DNA from: Trichothecium roseum
Taxonomy: Eukaryota > Ascomycota > Sordariomycetes > Hypocreales
DNA: 64,000 nucleotides
Direction: 5' to 3'
Assembly (NCBI GenBank): GCA_026184415.1
Contig: CM047948.1
Location: 1,922,001 to 1,986,000 of the forward strand
Position numbers and translations under genes: made by a program. Positions 32,366 through 43,701 of the stretch are shown piece after piece. Position 1 is the first letter of the stretch, and each line of letters starts with the position of its first letter. A model generated the notes under the pieces. It was not told the origin of the DNA. It saw only the letters and a list, made by a program, of their open reading frames with translations, and made no database searches.

Positions 32366-34670
32366 ATGCCTTCTCTGCACCGCGGCGCCGCCGTGGCCGC
32401 CCTCCTCGGCCTAGCCGCCACCGCCACCGCCAGCCCGACCAAGGTCTCCTCCCCGGACGTCGAGAAGAGGAACCCCCAGCTCAGCCTGCCCCCGCTGATC
32501 CCGTCCATCCCCGGCGTCACGGAGCCGCTCGTGTCGCTGGTGCCGCCGCTGCCGGTGCTGCAGGTGCCCACGCCGCCGCTGGAGAGCGAGCCGTTCGAGA
32601 CGGTGGACATCAGGCCCAAGAAGATTGGCTACTTCTGGACGGGCGCGGGGGATAACCACCACAAGGATTTTCTGGTGGCGGCTAGTCTTGACGATGTGAG
32701 TTTCCCTATACACTCCCTTTCTTTCGCATCTCTATCGCTCTCTGCCTAGCTCCCCTTTAGCCCTTCTTTTTTTTTTCTTCTTCTTTTTGTTCTTTTTGCA
32801 TCCCAACTCTCACAATGCATGGGTTTCGTGTTCAGTCTTGCTGATTGTAAAAGGACACTTTCGGCCAAATCTTCAAAATCGTAGACGTCCCCTCGAGCGG
32901 CAACTCCCCGCACCACCTCGGCCCTTCCGCCGACGGCAAGCTCCTCGTCGGCGGAGGGCTGCTCTCCCTGCTCAAGACGCAGGACACGGCCTTCTACTTC
33001 GACACGTCGGACCCGTACGACCCCAAGTTCTCGCATAGTAACAGGGGTCTGCTGAGTTCGATTGTTGATGAGATTAGGGCCAAGCCTGAGGGGTAATGAC
33101 TCCCTTTTTTTTCTTCTTTTCCCTTCTTTCTACTTGTCCCTCTTTGGGGTTTTGCTGGGTTTGCTTGGTGGCTAATTGTTGTAGTGGCTTTTTGATCACG
33201 TACATGGGCAGCGCGGTGGGCACGTCGCCCGGCCGCCTGGTCGAGACGGACGCCGAGGGCAGCATCATCCACGAATGGCCCGAGGACGTCGACGGAATCG
33301 TACGTCCTCCTTCCATCTCTCCCCCTCCTCTCTCTCTCTCTACCTTGCCCCTCTTCCGTCCGTTTTCTTGTGTAGTGTGCTGACCGCCGCGCAGCTCAAC
33401 ATCCTGGGCGAGCAGTTCAGCCCTCACGGCCTCAGCGTAGACTTCGACAACAACCTCATCCTCACGTCCGACTACGTCGTGCCCCTGAGCATCCTCAAGC
33501 CCACGCTTGGCATCAAGCGCGCCGAGACGCTGCGCCTGTGGACGCTGGACAAGAGGCAGATTATCAGCACCATCCGCCTGCCCGACGTGAGTCCCCCTGA
33601 ACTCCATATACTTTGCTTTGGTTGAGATGTGTGTGACTGACGTGGTTGTTTTTAGTCTGGTGGTGTGCAGGATGTCAAGTTTATCCCCGGTAACAAGGAG
33701 AGCGCCGCCCTCGCCACGTACGTATTCCCCCCCCCCCCCCCCCCCCCCCCTCTTTCCTCCTTTTTTGTCCGTCTCCCCTGCTGACAAGTCCTAGTGCCGT
33801 CGGCCCCGGCCAGGTCTGGATCATCTACCCCTTCCGCAAGGACGCCGACGGCAACCAGGGCGTCGCCGAGCTCCTCTTCGAGCTCGGCGACAAGGCCAAG
33901 GACTCGTCCGCCATTTACTCGGACATCAGCGACGACGGGAGGCTGGCCTACTTCACCATCACCCTGGGCAACCACGTCGCCGCGCTCGACATCTCGGACC
34001 TGGACAACGTCAAGAGGCTGGACGACCCGGAGGAGGATCAGCCGATTATCGGGCCGCACTATGTCAAGATCTCGCCGGATAAGAAGAATCTGCTTGTCAC
34101 GGGGTATTTTGTGCAGGGCGGTGATGTGAGTTCCCTTCTTTCTACCTCCCTCTCCCTCTCCCTATCTTGTCTACCTTGCTTTTGCTCTTTTCCTGCAAAA
34201 GTAGGGAACTTTCCCTTATCCTTCTTCTTCTTCTTTGGGAGAGAAGAGATTGAAAAGAATTGCGTCGAGAAAGAAGCAAGTTGAACGAAGTTGAACGTTC
34301 GGCTGACCCTCCCCCCAGATCTCCGTCCTCAACACCCCCGGCGACTACAAGGGCCACTGGATCGACATCCTCGACGACGGCTCCCTCAGCTTCAACCGCA
34401 CCATTGACTTCGAGGACATCTTCACCGACAGCCGCGGCGGCGCCGTAAGTCTTCCCTTCCCTACCACCTTTTCCACCTTTCCATCCTCTCTCTCTACCTT
34501 TCCACCCCTCCCTCTCTAATACCCTTTTTGGGGGGGTCCTTGGTGTCTGGGGGTTTGGGGGTTAATTGGAGATGCTTGAAGGTTTTTGACTGACCTTGTT
34601 CAACGTGTAGCGTCCTCACAGCAGCGTCATCTTTGACCTGTCCGATCCCGAGAACCCGATTTACTACTAG
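32366..34670 (+). CDS. Secreted SBP56 / methanethiol oxidase-like beta-propeller
   Basis: Member of the selenium-binding protein 56 family, seven-bladed propellers; some members are copper-dependent methanethiol oxidases. Exons are 32366-32695, 32854-33092, 33185-33299, 33395-33586, 33656-33717, 33795-34125, 34319-34444 and 34611-34670, giving 484 residues. Family blocks are GGGLLSLLKTQDTAFYFDTSD, FLITYMGSAVGTSPGRLVETD, LNILGEQFSPHGLSVDFDNN, GGVQDVKFIPGN, GPHYVKISPDKKNLLVTGYF and RPHSSVIFDLSDPENP. The recurrent PH motifs (SPHHL, SPHGL, GPHYV, RPHSS) match positions where the family places metal-binding histidines. Unlike the cytosolic animal protein, this one starts with a signal peptide ending ATATASP and has a Pro-rich stretch at about residues 37-70. 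Intron 5 contains a 24-nt C-run. The substrate is not known. Confidence 0.88.
33727..33750 (+). repeat. 24-nt poly-C tract inside intron 5
   Basis: An uninterrupted C-run fills a third of a 77-nt intron of the SBP56-like gene, between the donor at 33718 and the acceptor ending at 33794. Its length in the assembly may be inexact, but being intronic it does not affect the frame. Confidence 0.9.
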
Positions 34671-34878
34671 ACGGCGGCTGGCCACTCTACCGCAACTTCT
34701 TATCGTTGTTGCGCGGGGGTTATCAACTTTCGCCGCATGTATTTTGGGGAGGTGCTATGAGTGGGGGATGGGCCTGTTTCTCCATGCAGAAATTGGGAGC
34801 GCATAGTATTCTTTGCTAGCAAGTTCAAGTTAATATAATAATCTCAGTCCGTCTTTTGCTAGCACAGCATTAGCTACA

Positions 34879-34911
<33 letters not shown>

Positions 34912-35565
34912 GGGTGTATGTTTAAAAAAAAAATGCTTCCTCTACGCACTCTACACGCGGATTCCTCGTGATAATCGCAGAGCCCATTGACAAAGCACAA
35001 AGCATCCTTTCCCTCGGCGCAGCAAGGGCTGCACACATATCCCAGCCCCGTCGCTTTAGTGAACGGGAAGCAAGCCATTGCTCACCAGCCAAGCTCCCCA
35101 CGTTTTCCATGCCCTTCAAGCCCAGCTCTACAGTAAAAAAAAACGTACATCACCGCAGCAAAGAAGAGCAAGTCAAGAATTTGCGGGAAGCAGGGCAACA
35201 AATCGAATTTGTTCATTATTTTTCTCACATAAAAAAACGTAAACGAGATTCCGACGCTCTAGAAAACGCTTTGTGCTACCGCCACAAGAAAAAAAAAATC
35301 CCATTATTGTTATAAACTATGTTCAAGAAAGAGGGGAAAAAATGAGAGAGCGAGAGAGAGCGAGGGAGACAAGGAATGGTGGAAAAAAAGGCACAAGCGA
35401 GTTTCTCATAAAAAAAACGCGCCATAAATCTCGCGTGTCATGTATATTAACGCGTCGCCTCATAGAATGGTATATATATATGTGTGTGTATGTCTGTTAT
35501 GTGTATGTGCGTGCCTGCGATCCAACTGACAAGTATGCGCTTGGTAAAACGCCGGGCCTACTTAA
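34671..35565. other. Convergent intergenic spacer with TGTC repeat
   Basis: A tetranucleotide TGTC/GTCT array of about 30 nt (about 34880-34911) lies in the 3' flank of the SBP56-like gene. The rest is A-rich, with a TA/GT microsatellite near 35469-35510. I see no gene. Confidence 0.6.
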
Positions 35566-37383
35566 TTAAGCCTTCGGCGGGTGAGGAGGCTTAGGGGGCT
35601 GAGGAGGGCAGCCCTTGCTGGCGCGGCACATGCGGCCGTCGGCGGCCAGGTTCCACTGGTCGCTGCCCACGCCGTTGCCGACGTAGAGCAGGCCCCTGGG
35701 GTCGTACTTGTGCTTGATGTCGAGCAGCTTGTCGTAGTTGACGCCGAAGAAGGTCTCCTGCCAGTCGTCCTGCTGGTAGTCGGCCTCGTTCATGTAGGCG
35801 CCGGCCCCGGGGGTGGCGGCCTCGATGATGGGCTGCACCTCGTCCGTCATGCGGCGCTGCGTGGCCACCATGTCGGCGAAGGGCACGTCGAAGCTCCAGG
35901 GGAGAGTGAGGGAGCCCTGGGTGATGGAGCTGCGCCACTGGGGGAGCACGGCGTTGGCGCCGTCCTTGCCGAACTGGGAGACGTCGGTGCCGACGCCGAT
36001 AAAGGTGACGCCCATCTGGGCCAGCTGGCGCGCGGTCTGGCCAAACGAGGGGAGCACGTCGCGGGGGATCAGGCGGCCGCCGAACAGCGTGGTGCCGACC
36101 TGGATGTTACCGGCAGGCAGGGGACCCCAGTAGTTGTCGTAGTGGTCGTAGTAGCTCGAGAACTCGGTCACGTTGGGCTGGAAGTCGATGCCGAGGCCGG
36201 CGAGCGAGTCGGTGAAGGGGCCGAGGATTTCCTGGACTTCCTCCTGCGACTTGCCGTAGGCAGTCATTGCCGGTATCTGGAGGAACCCCTCGCCGAAGAA
36301 GTAGATGATCATGACGCCCGAGTCAACAATGCCGGGGAGGGCAGCGTGGAAGGCGTCGATGGCCTGGTAGATCTTGTCGGGCTCGCCCTCGGGTGCGGCA
36401 ATAGCGAACTTGGCGCCACCAATCTTGTCATCGGGATGGGCGCGGACCGTCATGGAGACAACGACACCGTAGTTTCCGGCACCACCGCCGCTCAGGGCCC
36501 AGTAGAGGTCCTCGTTCTTGGAGCGGTTGGCAATGACGCGCTTACCCTTGGCGGTGACAACCTCAAACTCGAGAGTGTTGTCGGCGGCCAGACCAAAAGA
36601 CGTGCTCAGGGCAGAGTGGCCGCCGCCCTGGGTATATCCTCCAGCCAGACCAACACTCGGGCACTCACCCGTCACCACAATCAGGCCCTGCTCGTGAGCG
36701 GCAGCCAGGGCCTCGAAGCCCTGCACGCCAGCACCCAGCTTTAGGGCCTTACCCTGGTAGTACTCGTCGTTCCAGTCGATAATCTCCGTGTCCTTGAGGT
36801 GGTGAGTCCAGATGGAGAGGGCACCGGCGCCGGTGGAGCGGCCATTGTAGTCGTGGCCCGTGTTACGGATGACGACGCGGATGTTGTTCTTGTCGGCGAA
36901 CTTGAGGGTGCGGGCGACGTCCTTGTGGTCTCGCACCTTGACCGAATAGCTGACGTAGTTGCCAAGCGTGCAGGGCTGGTCGGTGTTCTGGAAGGGGTCG
37001 CAGCTCTGGTTGGCAAAGATGGGAGCCATGACCGACGACGAGGATTCGTAGTGGATTTCCGAGTACAGCCAACCGTCCTTGAGGCGGTTGCATTCCTCCT
37101 CATCGTAGGCCTCGGCGTGGCACGGCAGGCCCAGCGGTACAGTCGCAATCAAGTTTCCTCCGACGGCCTTGTTGAGTTTCTTCCATTCCTTATCCGACGG
37201 CCAGCACGCGTCACCGGGCAGACACTTGCACTCGTCGTGCGGGCCATTTCCGGGAGGTCCAGGCGGTCCCGGAGGACCAGGAGGACCACCACCAGGAGGC
37301 GGAGGCGGCGGCGGAGGGTTAGGGTGAGCAGCGACTTGACTCGCGCTCAACAAGAGCAGCTGAGCGACGTTTAGCAAACGCAT
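35566..37383 (-). CDS. Secreted FAD-linked oxidase (VAO/BBE type, isoamyl alcohol oxidase-like)
   Basis: Intronless, 605 residues. A signal peptide (1-19) is followed by a Pro/Gly segment at 20-47 that contains collagen-like GPP triplets. A Cys-rich start (ECKCLPGDACWPSDKEW) is typical of fungal isoamyl alcohol oxidase-like proteins. The FAD-binding domain includes RNTGHDYNGRSTG, where His177 is the expected site of covalent flavin attachment. It also includes GECPSVGLAGGYTQGGGHS. In this second motif I see no Cys at the place used by bicovalent enzymes, so single attachment is likely. The C-terminal berberine-bridge motif (NEADYQQDDWQETFFGVNYDKL...YDPRGLLYVGNGVGSD) is complete. A short tail, PPQPPKPPHPPKA, repeats the proline theme. 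It probably oxidises an alcohol or sugar with release of H2O2; the substrate is unknown. Confidence 0.92.
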   Translation of the reverse strand: MRLLNVAQLLLLSASQVAAHPNPPPPPPPPGGGPPGPPGPPGPPGNGPHDECKCLPGDACWPSDKEWKKLNKAVGGNLIATVPLGLPCHAEAYDEEECNRLKDGWLYSEIHYESSSSVMAPIFANQSCDPFQNTDQPCTLGNYVSYSVKVRDHKDVARTLKFADKNNIRVVIRNTGHDYNGRSTGAGALSIWTHHLKDTEIIDWNDEYYQGKALKLGAGVQGFEALAAAHEQGLIVVTGECPSVGLAGGYTQGGGHSALSTSFGLAADNTLEFEVVTAKGKRVIANRSKNEDLYWALSGGGAGNYGVVVSMTVRAHPDDKIGGAKFAIAAPEGEPDKIYQAIDAFHAALPGIVDSGVMIIYFFGEGFLQIPAMTAYGKSQEEVQEILGPFTDSLAGLGIDFQPNVTEFSSYYDHYDNYWGPLPAGNIQVGTTLFGGRLIPRDVLPSFGQTARQLAQMGVTFIGVGTDVSQFGKDGANAVLPQWRSSITQGSLTLPWSFDVPFADMVATQRRMTDEVQPIIEAATPGAGAYMNEADYQQDDWQETFFGVNYDKLLDIKHKYDPRGLLYVGNGVGSDQWNLAADGRMCRASKGCPPQPPKPPHPPKA

Positions 37384-40300
37384 AGTCGCAAAGCCAATAT
37401 TCTTCTATCTGTCCTGTTTCTTCCTTTCCTATATTTTTTCTTCTTTTTGAATTTTCGTTACCAACGCGAACTCGTGTTCGCTACTTGGGAAGGTTGTAGT
37501 GGCGTTGTTAAAAGAGTGACATGGGAACGTAATTAAATAAAAAAGAACCCGGAATTAAGTTGTTCAAAAGGATAACGAAGGGAGGGAACGAACGAAGGGG
37601 TAAGTTTGGACAGGTGTCTGGGGAAGAAGAAGCTCATAAAGATTGTGGCGGAAATCGCCAAGGGGAATTATTTCCATTTAGCTCCGTTAGGTTGACGACA
37701 TGGCCATGTGGGTGTGGTTCTTGTTGATGGTCAGTGGTTCGTGGCCACCCACTGAATGAGAGTCCATGATTGGGATCAAATGCCATCAAGAGGGGGGAGG
37801 GAGGGAAGCATAGCTCCGGCTTGTCCTGCAAGGGCCTTGTGCCTCGCCCCATACCCTACCTCATGGAGTCATGGTCTTATACCCCGTTGCCAATCGCGGC
37901 AATTTATTCGCCGGGATCTGACCCTCACTACTCATGTCAGATGGCCCGATGACTGCTCCCTGAATCGTTAACGAGCCGTCTTGGACGTTTCCGGCGTATC
38001 CTGTTTGGCATGAGCCACAGACTCATACTATATCTTTTTGTCGACACGGAAGAGTGACGCTGTGTTGTTGTTGTTGTTGGTCTTTTCTATACCAACCAAT
38101 GTGTAACCTATAATCAGTAATCTGCAATCCCTACTCCGTATTCCGCACGGAATGCAAATGCTGTCCGTTTCCCCTGTTCTATCCCAGCAGTTCGTCGCGA
38201 GGAAACAAAACAGGGGCCAAGGGGGGGGCATGTTGCTTACACAATCCCATCCCTGGACCTGACCTTCTTGAACACTACATACTCCGTACTAGGTGTTGTG
38301 AACCTACTCAGCATACTCCCTATGCCATGCAGTGAAGTGAGAGATGATGGCACATATTGCGCGGTGCGGAGTACCCACGATTGGCGTGTAACCATGGGAC
38401 AAGACTCTTCACCTGGCCGAATAGACGGAAAGCACGGCTCAAGATAGAGCGCTAGCTTCTACGCCCAGTAACGCTTTTGCCGGATTGACCGCCCACATGG
38501 CAGCAGCGGCAGCAAGCAGCAGCAAGCAGCACCAACGTGGGGAGGGGTTTCTCAAATCCGTGGGCGGATGCAGCACGGAAAGTGTCCATCTTGGCGTTCG
38601 TTTTGATCCAAAAGGCCATCATCTACTATGTATGTAGTAAAGAGAGGAAGAAAGGCCCCTGGAGGCCCTTGCAGCTCGATCCTTGGTAGCGAGCAGCGAT
38701 AGTCGTCCAATACGAAATATTAAGTGAAAAAGACTGTTCTAATAAACGGCCAAGGCGTTGCATGCGCAACATCTGCTCGACTAATTCCTTAGCTGGCGCA
38801 TTGAAGTTTGTCAATGGTGCCCCTTCTTGTAAACCTTCTTCTCGAAACCATGCAAGAAGGTATGGACACGTCTTTCACAACTCGACAACACCGGCCACAT
38901 CTACAAGTGGCAGAAGCAAATACAGCTACCAACCACAAGACGAAATTTTGCCTCTTCAACGTCCTGAGCCAACCGCGGGGGGGAGGGGGATGGTTCTCCT
39001 TCAGAAAGGGGTGGCGGCAGAATAGGGCCCGAGAATTCTCTCCCTCTCTCTCTGTAAATAGTAGTTACTAGTGCTCCGTACCCTGCTCTTCTCTGTACTA
39101 GGGCCTAAGCGGCTGTTCTCTTTCGCTAGAAGCGCCTCTTACGGTGTCAGGAAGATGGAGAATCTCTGGCAAGTGCTCGGTGAGCCCCAGGTTCGACACC
39201 GTCGGGGTGTGTGCTGCTTGCGCGAAAAAGAAGATGAAAAAGTCTCCCAGCAGGCACCAATAACTAATAGCGGCGCCCCTTTACTCTGCAGTGAACTGGC
39301 CGGTCCCAGGCTGCACTGGATGCGGCACTAGTAGTGGTAGTAGTAGTAATAGTGCTGCTAGTGTGTGGGAGCAGGAGGCCGCTAGCCGCAGAACTCGGGA
39401 GTTTCGATGGCAAGAAAAAAAAAAGAAGAGCCGAAATTACAGTTTTTCATACTCGGCAATGTATGTAGGATCGTCGACTGGCAACTTACATGATAGTAAC
39501 GGTGCTCCTTCGTCGACCGTAGCTTCGCATACACATAGTATGCATTGCAGGCTTGAGCTGAACGACGCTCATCCTCTGCCCTGCTCTCATTTACCCATCC
39601 ATACTCTACCGAGTACGTAGTACTGCGCTGCGGATGATTAGAATCAACGCAGGTCACTGAATAAGACGCCATTCTCTAGTCCAAAATCCCTGGCAGCTCT
39701 TCTTCTCCTAGGCCAAAGCGGTAGGAGTCCGCACATCCGAAGTGTCAACAGGGGGGCAAGGAAAAAAGTACCCGTAGAGTCCGTCGATGGACTCCATATC
39801 ATGTGTAGCAATATACGGAGTTGCACCCGGTTATCGTCTAGTAGGTACTACTCGGCGGCCGAGGTTTGCCACAAGAGCAACTAAAATCCTTTGCTTCGGA
39901 TCGCGGGAGGCTGATGAATTTAGGTGCGGACGATGAACAGAAAAGCAACAAAAAAAAAAGCCCCGAGACGGCAATTCGGATCCCGAGTATCAACTAGCAA
40001 AAGCAGTTTGGTCGCTTCTGCTAACATTGAACTAAAACCTTTCCGGGGGAGTTTCAAAGTTCCGATGACTTTTCTCCAGTACTAGTGATGCGTAGTGAGT
40101 GCTTTGTGTATCAAGCCTCGCCTTCTGTACAGGGTTATTATTGTACGACACCAGGCTTCCTACCCAGCTCCTCGCCAGTGTACTCCGTACTGCGTACTAC
40201 GTAATGGAATAGTAGTGCACTTCGCAATGTTACTACTTTTGTACCTTACAGAGGCAGCGGTGATCGCCTATGCCGATCTCGTCCTGCGTCTTGGAATCCT

Positions 40301-42241
40301 CCAAGGACGGTGACCAACTGACGAGTTCCTGTCGATCCACATACCCATAGCACTTGAGGGCACTAAGAGGAAAATACATCTGCCAAGCTGGCGCCGCTCG
40401 ACTGCCTAAGACAGACTGCCCAAGCCTGATGAATGGGGGCGGCCCTTTGGTGAGAACTAACACTCCGTACTTGAGGCTTTGTGGTATAAACTCCATTTCG
40501 AAAGCCCATCAGGCCATCACTACCGAGAAATCAGTTCCCCCCCTTTTCCCCAAAAACCCAAGTTTTGTCATATGTCTCGGTGTTCGGGGCTCCCCCGTAA
40601 GCTGCTGGCGCCTTTTTCCCAAGTGGAGGCCCGTCCATAGTTTGGACGTTTTGTTAATTAGCCACCCCACCCACCACTCTTCTGCAAAGGCGGAGTTGCC
40701 TCAGTGCCCAAAGCGTATGGTTCCAACGAACGGGCGGCCCCCCCGTAGTAATTGTCCCGCTGACATGCGTTTCCACGTGTGATGTACATGGATGTACAAA
40801 TGCTCCATCTTTTGTGAGAGAAGCGTTAGGGGCGAGGGGAACAAAACGTCTGTGAGAAGAAGGGGAGAGACGGGGAGAGGAAGAGGTTGAAAAATAGTCG
40901 GTCCTGGATGAGATCTGTGCGGCAAGTCCCTCTTCGCGTTCTGTACTTGTAGAGTAGGTACTCCATACTCCGTACAGACGATGTAAAAAATACCTACCAG
41001 AAGTACGCACATAGTGTGATGTATTCCATGTGTAAGAGCAGGGTTCTCGGCTGATCTCCTGCATATAGCAAGGAGTAGTGCTAGGTGTGTAGGTAGGTAG
41101 GCAACGCGAAGGTTCCCCGAGGATGAGCTCCTTCAACTCGATCACTGCCCTCCAGCCTGGCAACAAAGTTCTTCTCGAAGAAAAACCAGCAGCATTTCTT
41201 GGGGGCTGTAATGGCGCCGAGGCCAAGGAGCTACCGGATTCGAATTAGGTGATACGCCCTATTATTTCGCCAAGGCCCCGCGGAACTGGCTCACCCGCAT
41301 TCCGGCATATACGCCTTCTTGCTAGTAGTAGGCGCGACGAAGAATGCCAAATCTTTGCGACTGTCTAATATCCCACGAGTATACGGAGTACTCCGTAGAT
41401 CGTGCTCGCCACTGCCGAGAAGAGCGTCCGGATGACAGTGTTGTAGTGGCATGACAGTAATAGTCTTGTAGAACTATAGGCAGGTATTGTATGGAGTAAT
41501 ATCGAGAACCCTTTCCAGGTTTGCAAGTTCTCGCGGGCAAGTTCGTGGGCCACCATGTGCCCCTCTCCACCGTTCTGCAGGACCGTGAGATCCACGAGGG
41601 AAAACCCATCGTTAGCAGTAGTACTCCCTAGTAGCATGCTATGGCGTACCACTCATGTAGACCAAAAAAACGGGCGCCAGTAGTGATCCAAAGATAAGTT
41701 TTTCCGTCGCAGCAGGTAAATAGCAGGTAGTATTAGTAGCTCTTCACAAGATCTTTTTTCGGATTGCATCTCATTTTGGTGCCTTTTTCTTGTCGTAAGC
41801 TTTGGCCACACACCTATACGTAGGAGGATCATCTTCCAACAGATGATAGCACTTACTTGAAGTTACTTCCACCAGCTCCCCTGAGGGTTACATGAGATCA
41901 CCTACACACCATTTGCCATTCCGAGGTCACTTCTGGCCATTGTTTCTTCTCGATCCCTGGCTGTCGATCATTTGAGAACTCAAGGGCCGTTACTCACTAA
42001 TAACAAGACACCGGCAGGGTGGGAATATATCTCCCCCGTTATCGCACCACTTCTTCTCAGCAAGGACCCAACTTTGTTTCTGGGGGAAAATCGACTTCAT
42101 CGCGCTCGCACGTTCTGCCTCGCCTCGTCGTCATTTTGCTTTTCCTTTTTCAAGGGGCGTTGTTTTTGGCTTTTACTTCGTCTTCTGTTTTGCATATGTA
42201 ACCACCCGAAACGAGAGTCCGCAGAAGACAGAAACACGAGA
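37384..42241. other. 4.9-kb gene-free region
   Basis: No gene was recognised. It contains TACTCCGTA-type motifs near 38131, 38281, 40183, 40465 and 40966, and the full palindrome at 41382-41397. There are AGC repeats near 38503-38530 and TAG repeats near 39330-39350. The largest open frame (minus, 40654-41226) crosses a TACTCCGTA motif and lacks domain features. Confidence 0.55.
41382..41397. repeat. Full TACGGAGTACTCCGTA palindrome
   Basis: Third exact 16-nt copy of the dispersed palindrome, about 850 nt upstream of the rhodopsin-domain gene. Confidence 0.8.
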
Positions 42242-43701
42242 ATGAGCTGGGTGCATAACGCTGTGGGCGACCCGCCCACCAACGGTCCGGCGCTGTTTGC
42301 CGGTGCCCTCAGTGTGACGACGCTGGCCCTTGTAACCGTGCTCCTGCGGCTCTATGTCCGTCTGGTCATGATCAAGGCGCCGGGGTGGGATGACTTGATT
42401 ATAGTCATTGCCTGGGTAAGCAGCATAGAGGCGATGCTTTCGCATGTCTCTTCTTCTTGTAATAGGAAAAAGCTGACAGGTATCTTCATGTAGATTGGAG
42501 CATGCGGATACACTACGGCAGCCTGCGTCCGTACGTGAACAGAAAGCGCAAACAAAAACGGGTTTTGGACATGGCTAACGTACCGACGCAGAGACTAAAT
42601 GGGGACTCGGGTTGACCAACATCGACGACATGCCTCTGGAGAACAACTACAATTTTGGCCTGATCCAGTACATTGGGGCTCCCTTGTAAGTCCTTTTCCA
42701 CATCTTGGCCGTTTGGATAGGCAGCCCGAAACAGAAACGGCTGACACCGAAACCAGCTATGTCATTGGCATCTGGGGGTTCAAGATGAGCCTCCTGTTCT
42801 CCTACCTCCGCTTCATGCCGAAGGGCTTTTACCGCAACTTGACCATTGGTGTCGCCGTTGCCGTCACTGCCGGGCATATTGCCTTTTTCTGCGTGTTCCT
42901 CTTCTTGTGCACACCGGTACGTTGCCGACTACTCGGATCAAGGAAAAGAAATAAACATGTGCTGATGCTGGTAAATCAGATTGCGAAGCAGTGGGATCCA
43001 GCCCTGGCAACTGTGGGACACTGCGCCGATGCTGTTCCCTTTTATCTGACCTTTTCGTCCCTGACCATTATTTTTGATGTCATCGTGTAAGCAGTGGCTG
43101 TGCTTTGTGGTGGCCTAGCAAATAACTGACATGTCTCAGTCTCGTCCTGCCTTTCCCCGTCCTGGTCAAGTCGCAGATTCAGAGGCGCAAGAAGGTAGTC
43201 CTCCTCGGCCTCTTCGCACTCGGCCTCTTCGTCACAATCATCCAGGCCATTCGCATCCAGACCATCAAGAGTCTCGTCAACTACCTCGATTCAGCCCGGT
43301 CCATCATCTGGTCCATCGTAGAGAACGATATTGGCATCATCATTGCTAACATCCCCACTCTCGCACCCCTCGTCAAATACTATGCCGAAAAGACTCGCTC
43401 TGGAACCGCCAGCAATTCGCGCAAGCCCGATTCTCGATATGCGCTGCAGACCTGGCGAAGCGGGAAAAGCGGCATGAAGCCCTTGGGCAGCGGTGTCGAT
43501 TTCGAGTCCAAGGAGGGCAGCTCCGTCGGCGTGGGCACTTCAAAGGACAACGAAAGCACGGATAACATACTGAACACGGCAGGCATCGTCAAGACCATGG
43601 ATGTCAGCGTCACGCGGCAGCAGGCACGGGCGAACGGCGATGTCGAATCATTCCCCGAGTCCAACAACTTTGATGTGGAGCGATTGCCGCATGCGCACTG
43701 A
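42242..43701 (+). CDS. Fungal rhodopsin-domain integral membrane protein
   Basis: Exons are 42242-42415, 42494-42530, 42592-42685, 42757-42916, 42980-43086 and 43140-43701, giving 377 residues. The pattern is the fungal 'rhodopsin domain' family (PTH11-like without a CFEM domain). It has a first helix followed by RLYVRLVMIKAPGWDDLIIVIAW, the Trp-Asp-Asp motif typical of the family. Helices follow through YVIGIWGFKMSLLFSYLR, and a short loop CTPIAKQWD contains the conserved Cys and Trp. Further helices precede the ENDIGIIIANIPTLAPL motif. The C-terminal tail of about 100 residues is hydrophilic and Ser-rich, probably cytosolic. Members are thought to be receptors or sensors, but ligands are mostly unknown. 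No neighbour clarifies its role. Confidence 0.88.

Noticed and set aside
39100..39260. Possible tRNA because of a GGTTCGACACC stretch near 39190
   Set aside because: No acceptor stem, D-arm or anticodon arm can be drawn around it.
40654..41226. 190-codon minus-strand open frame
   Set aside because: It crosses a TACTCCGTA motif, has no family features, and its composition does not resemble neighbouring coding exons.
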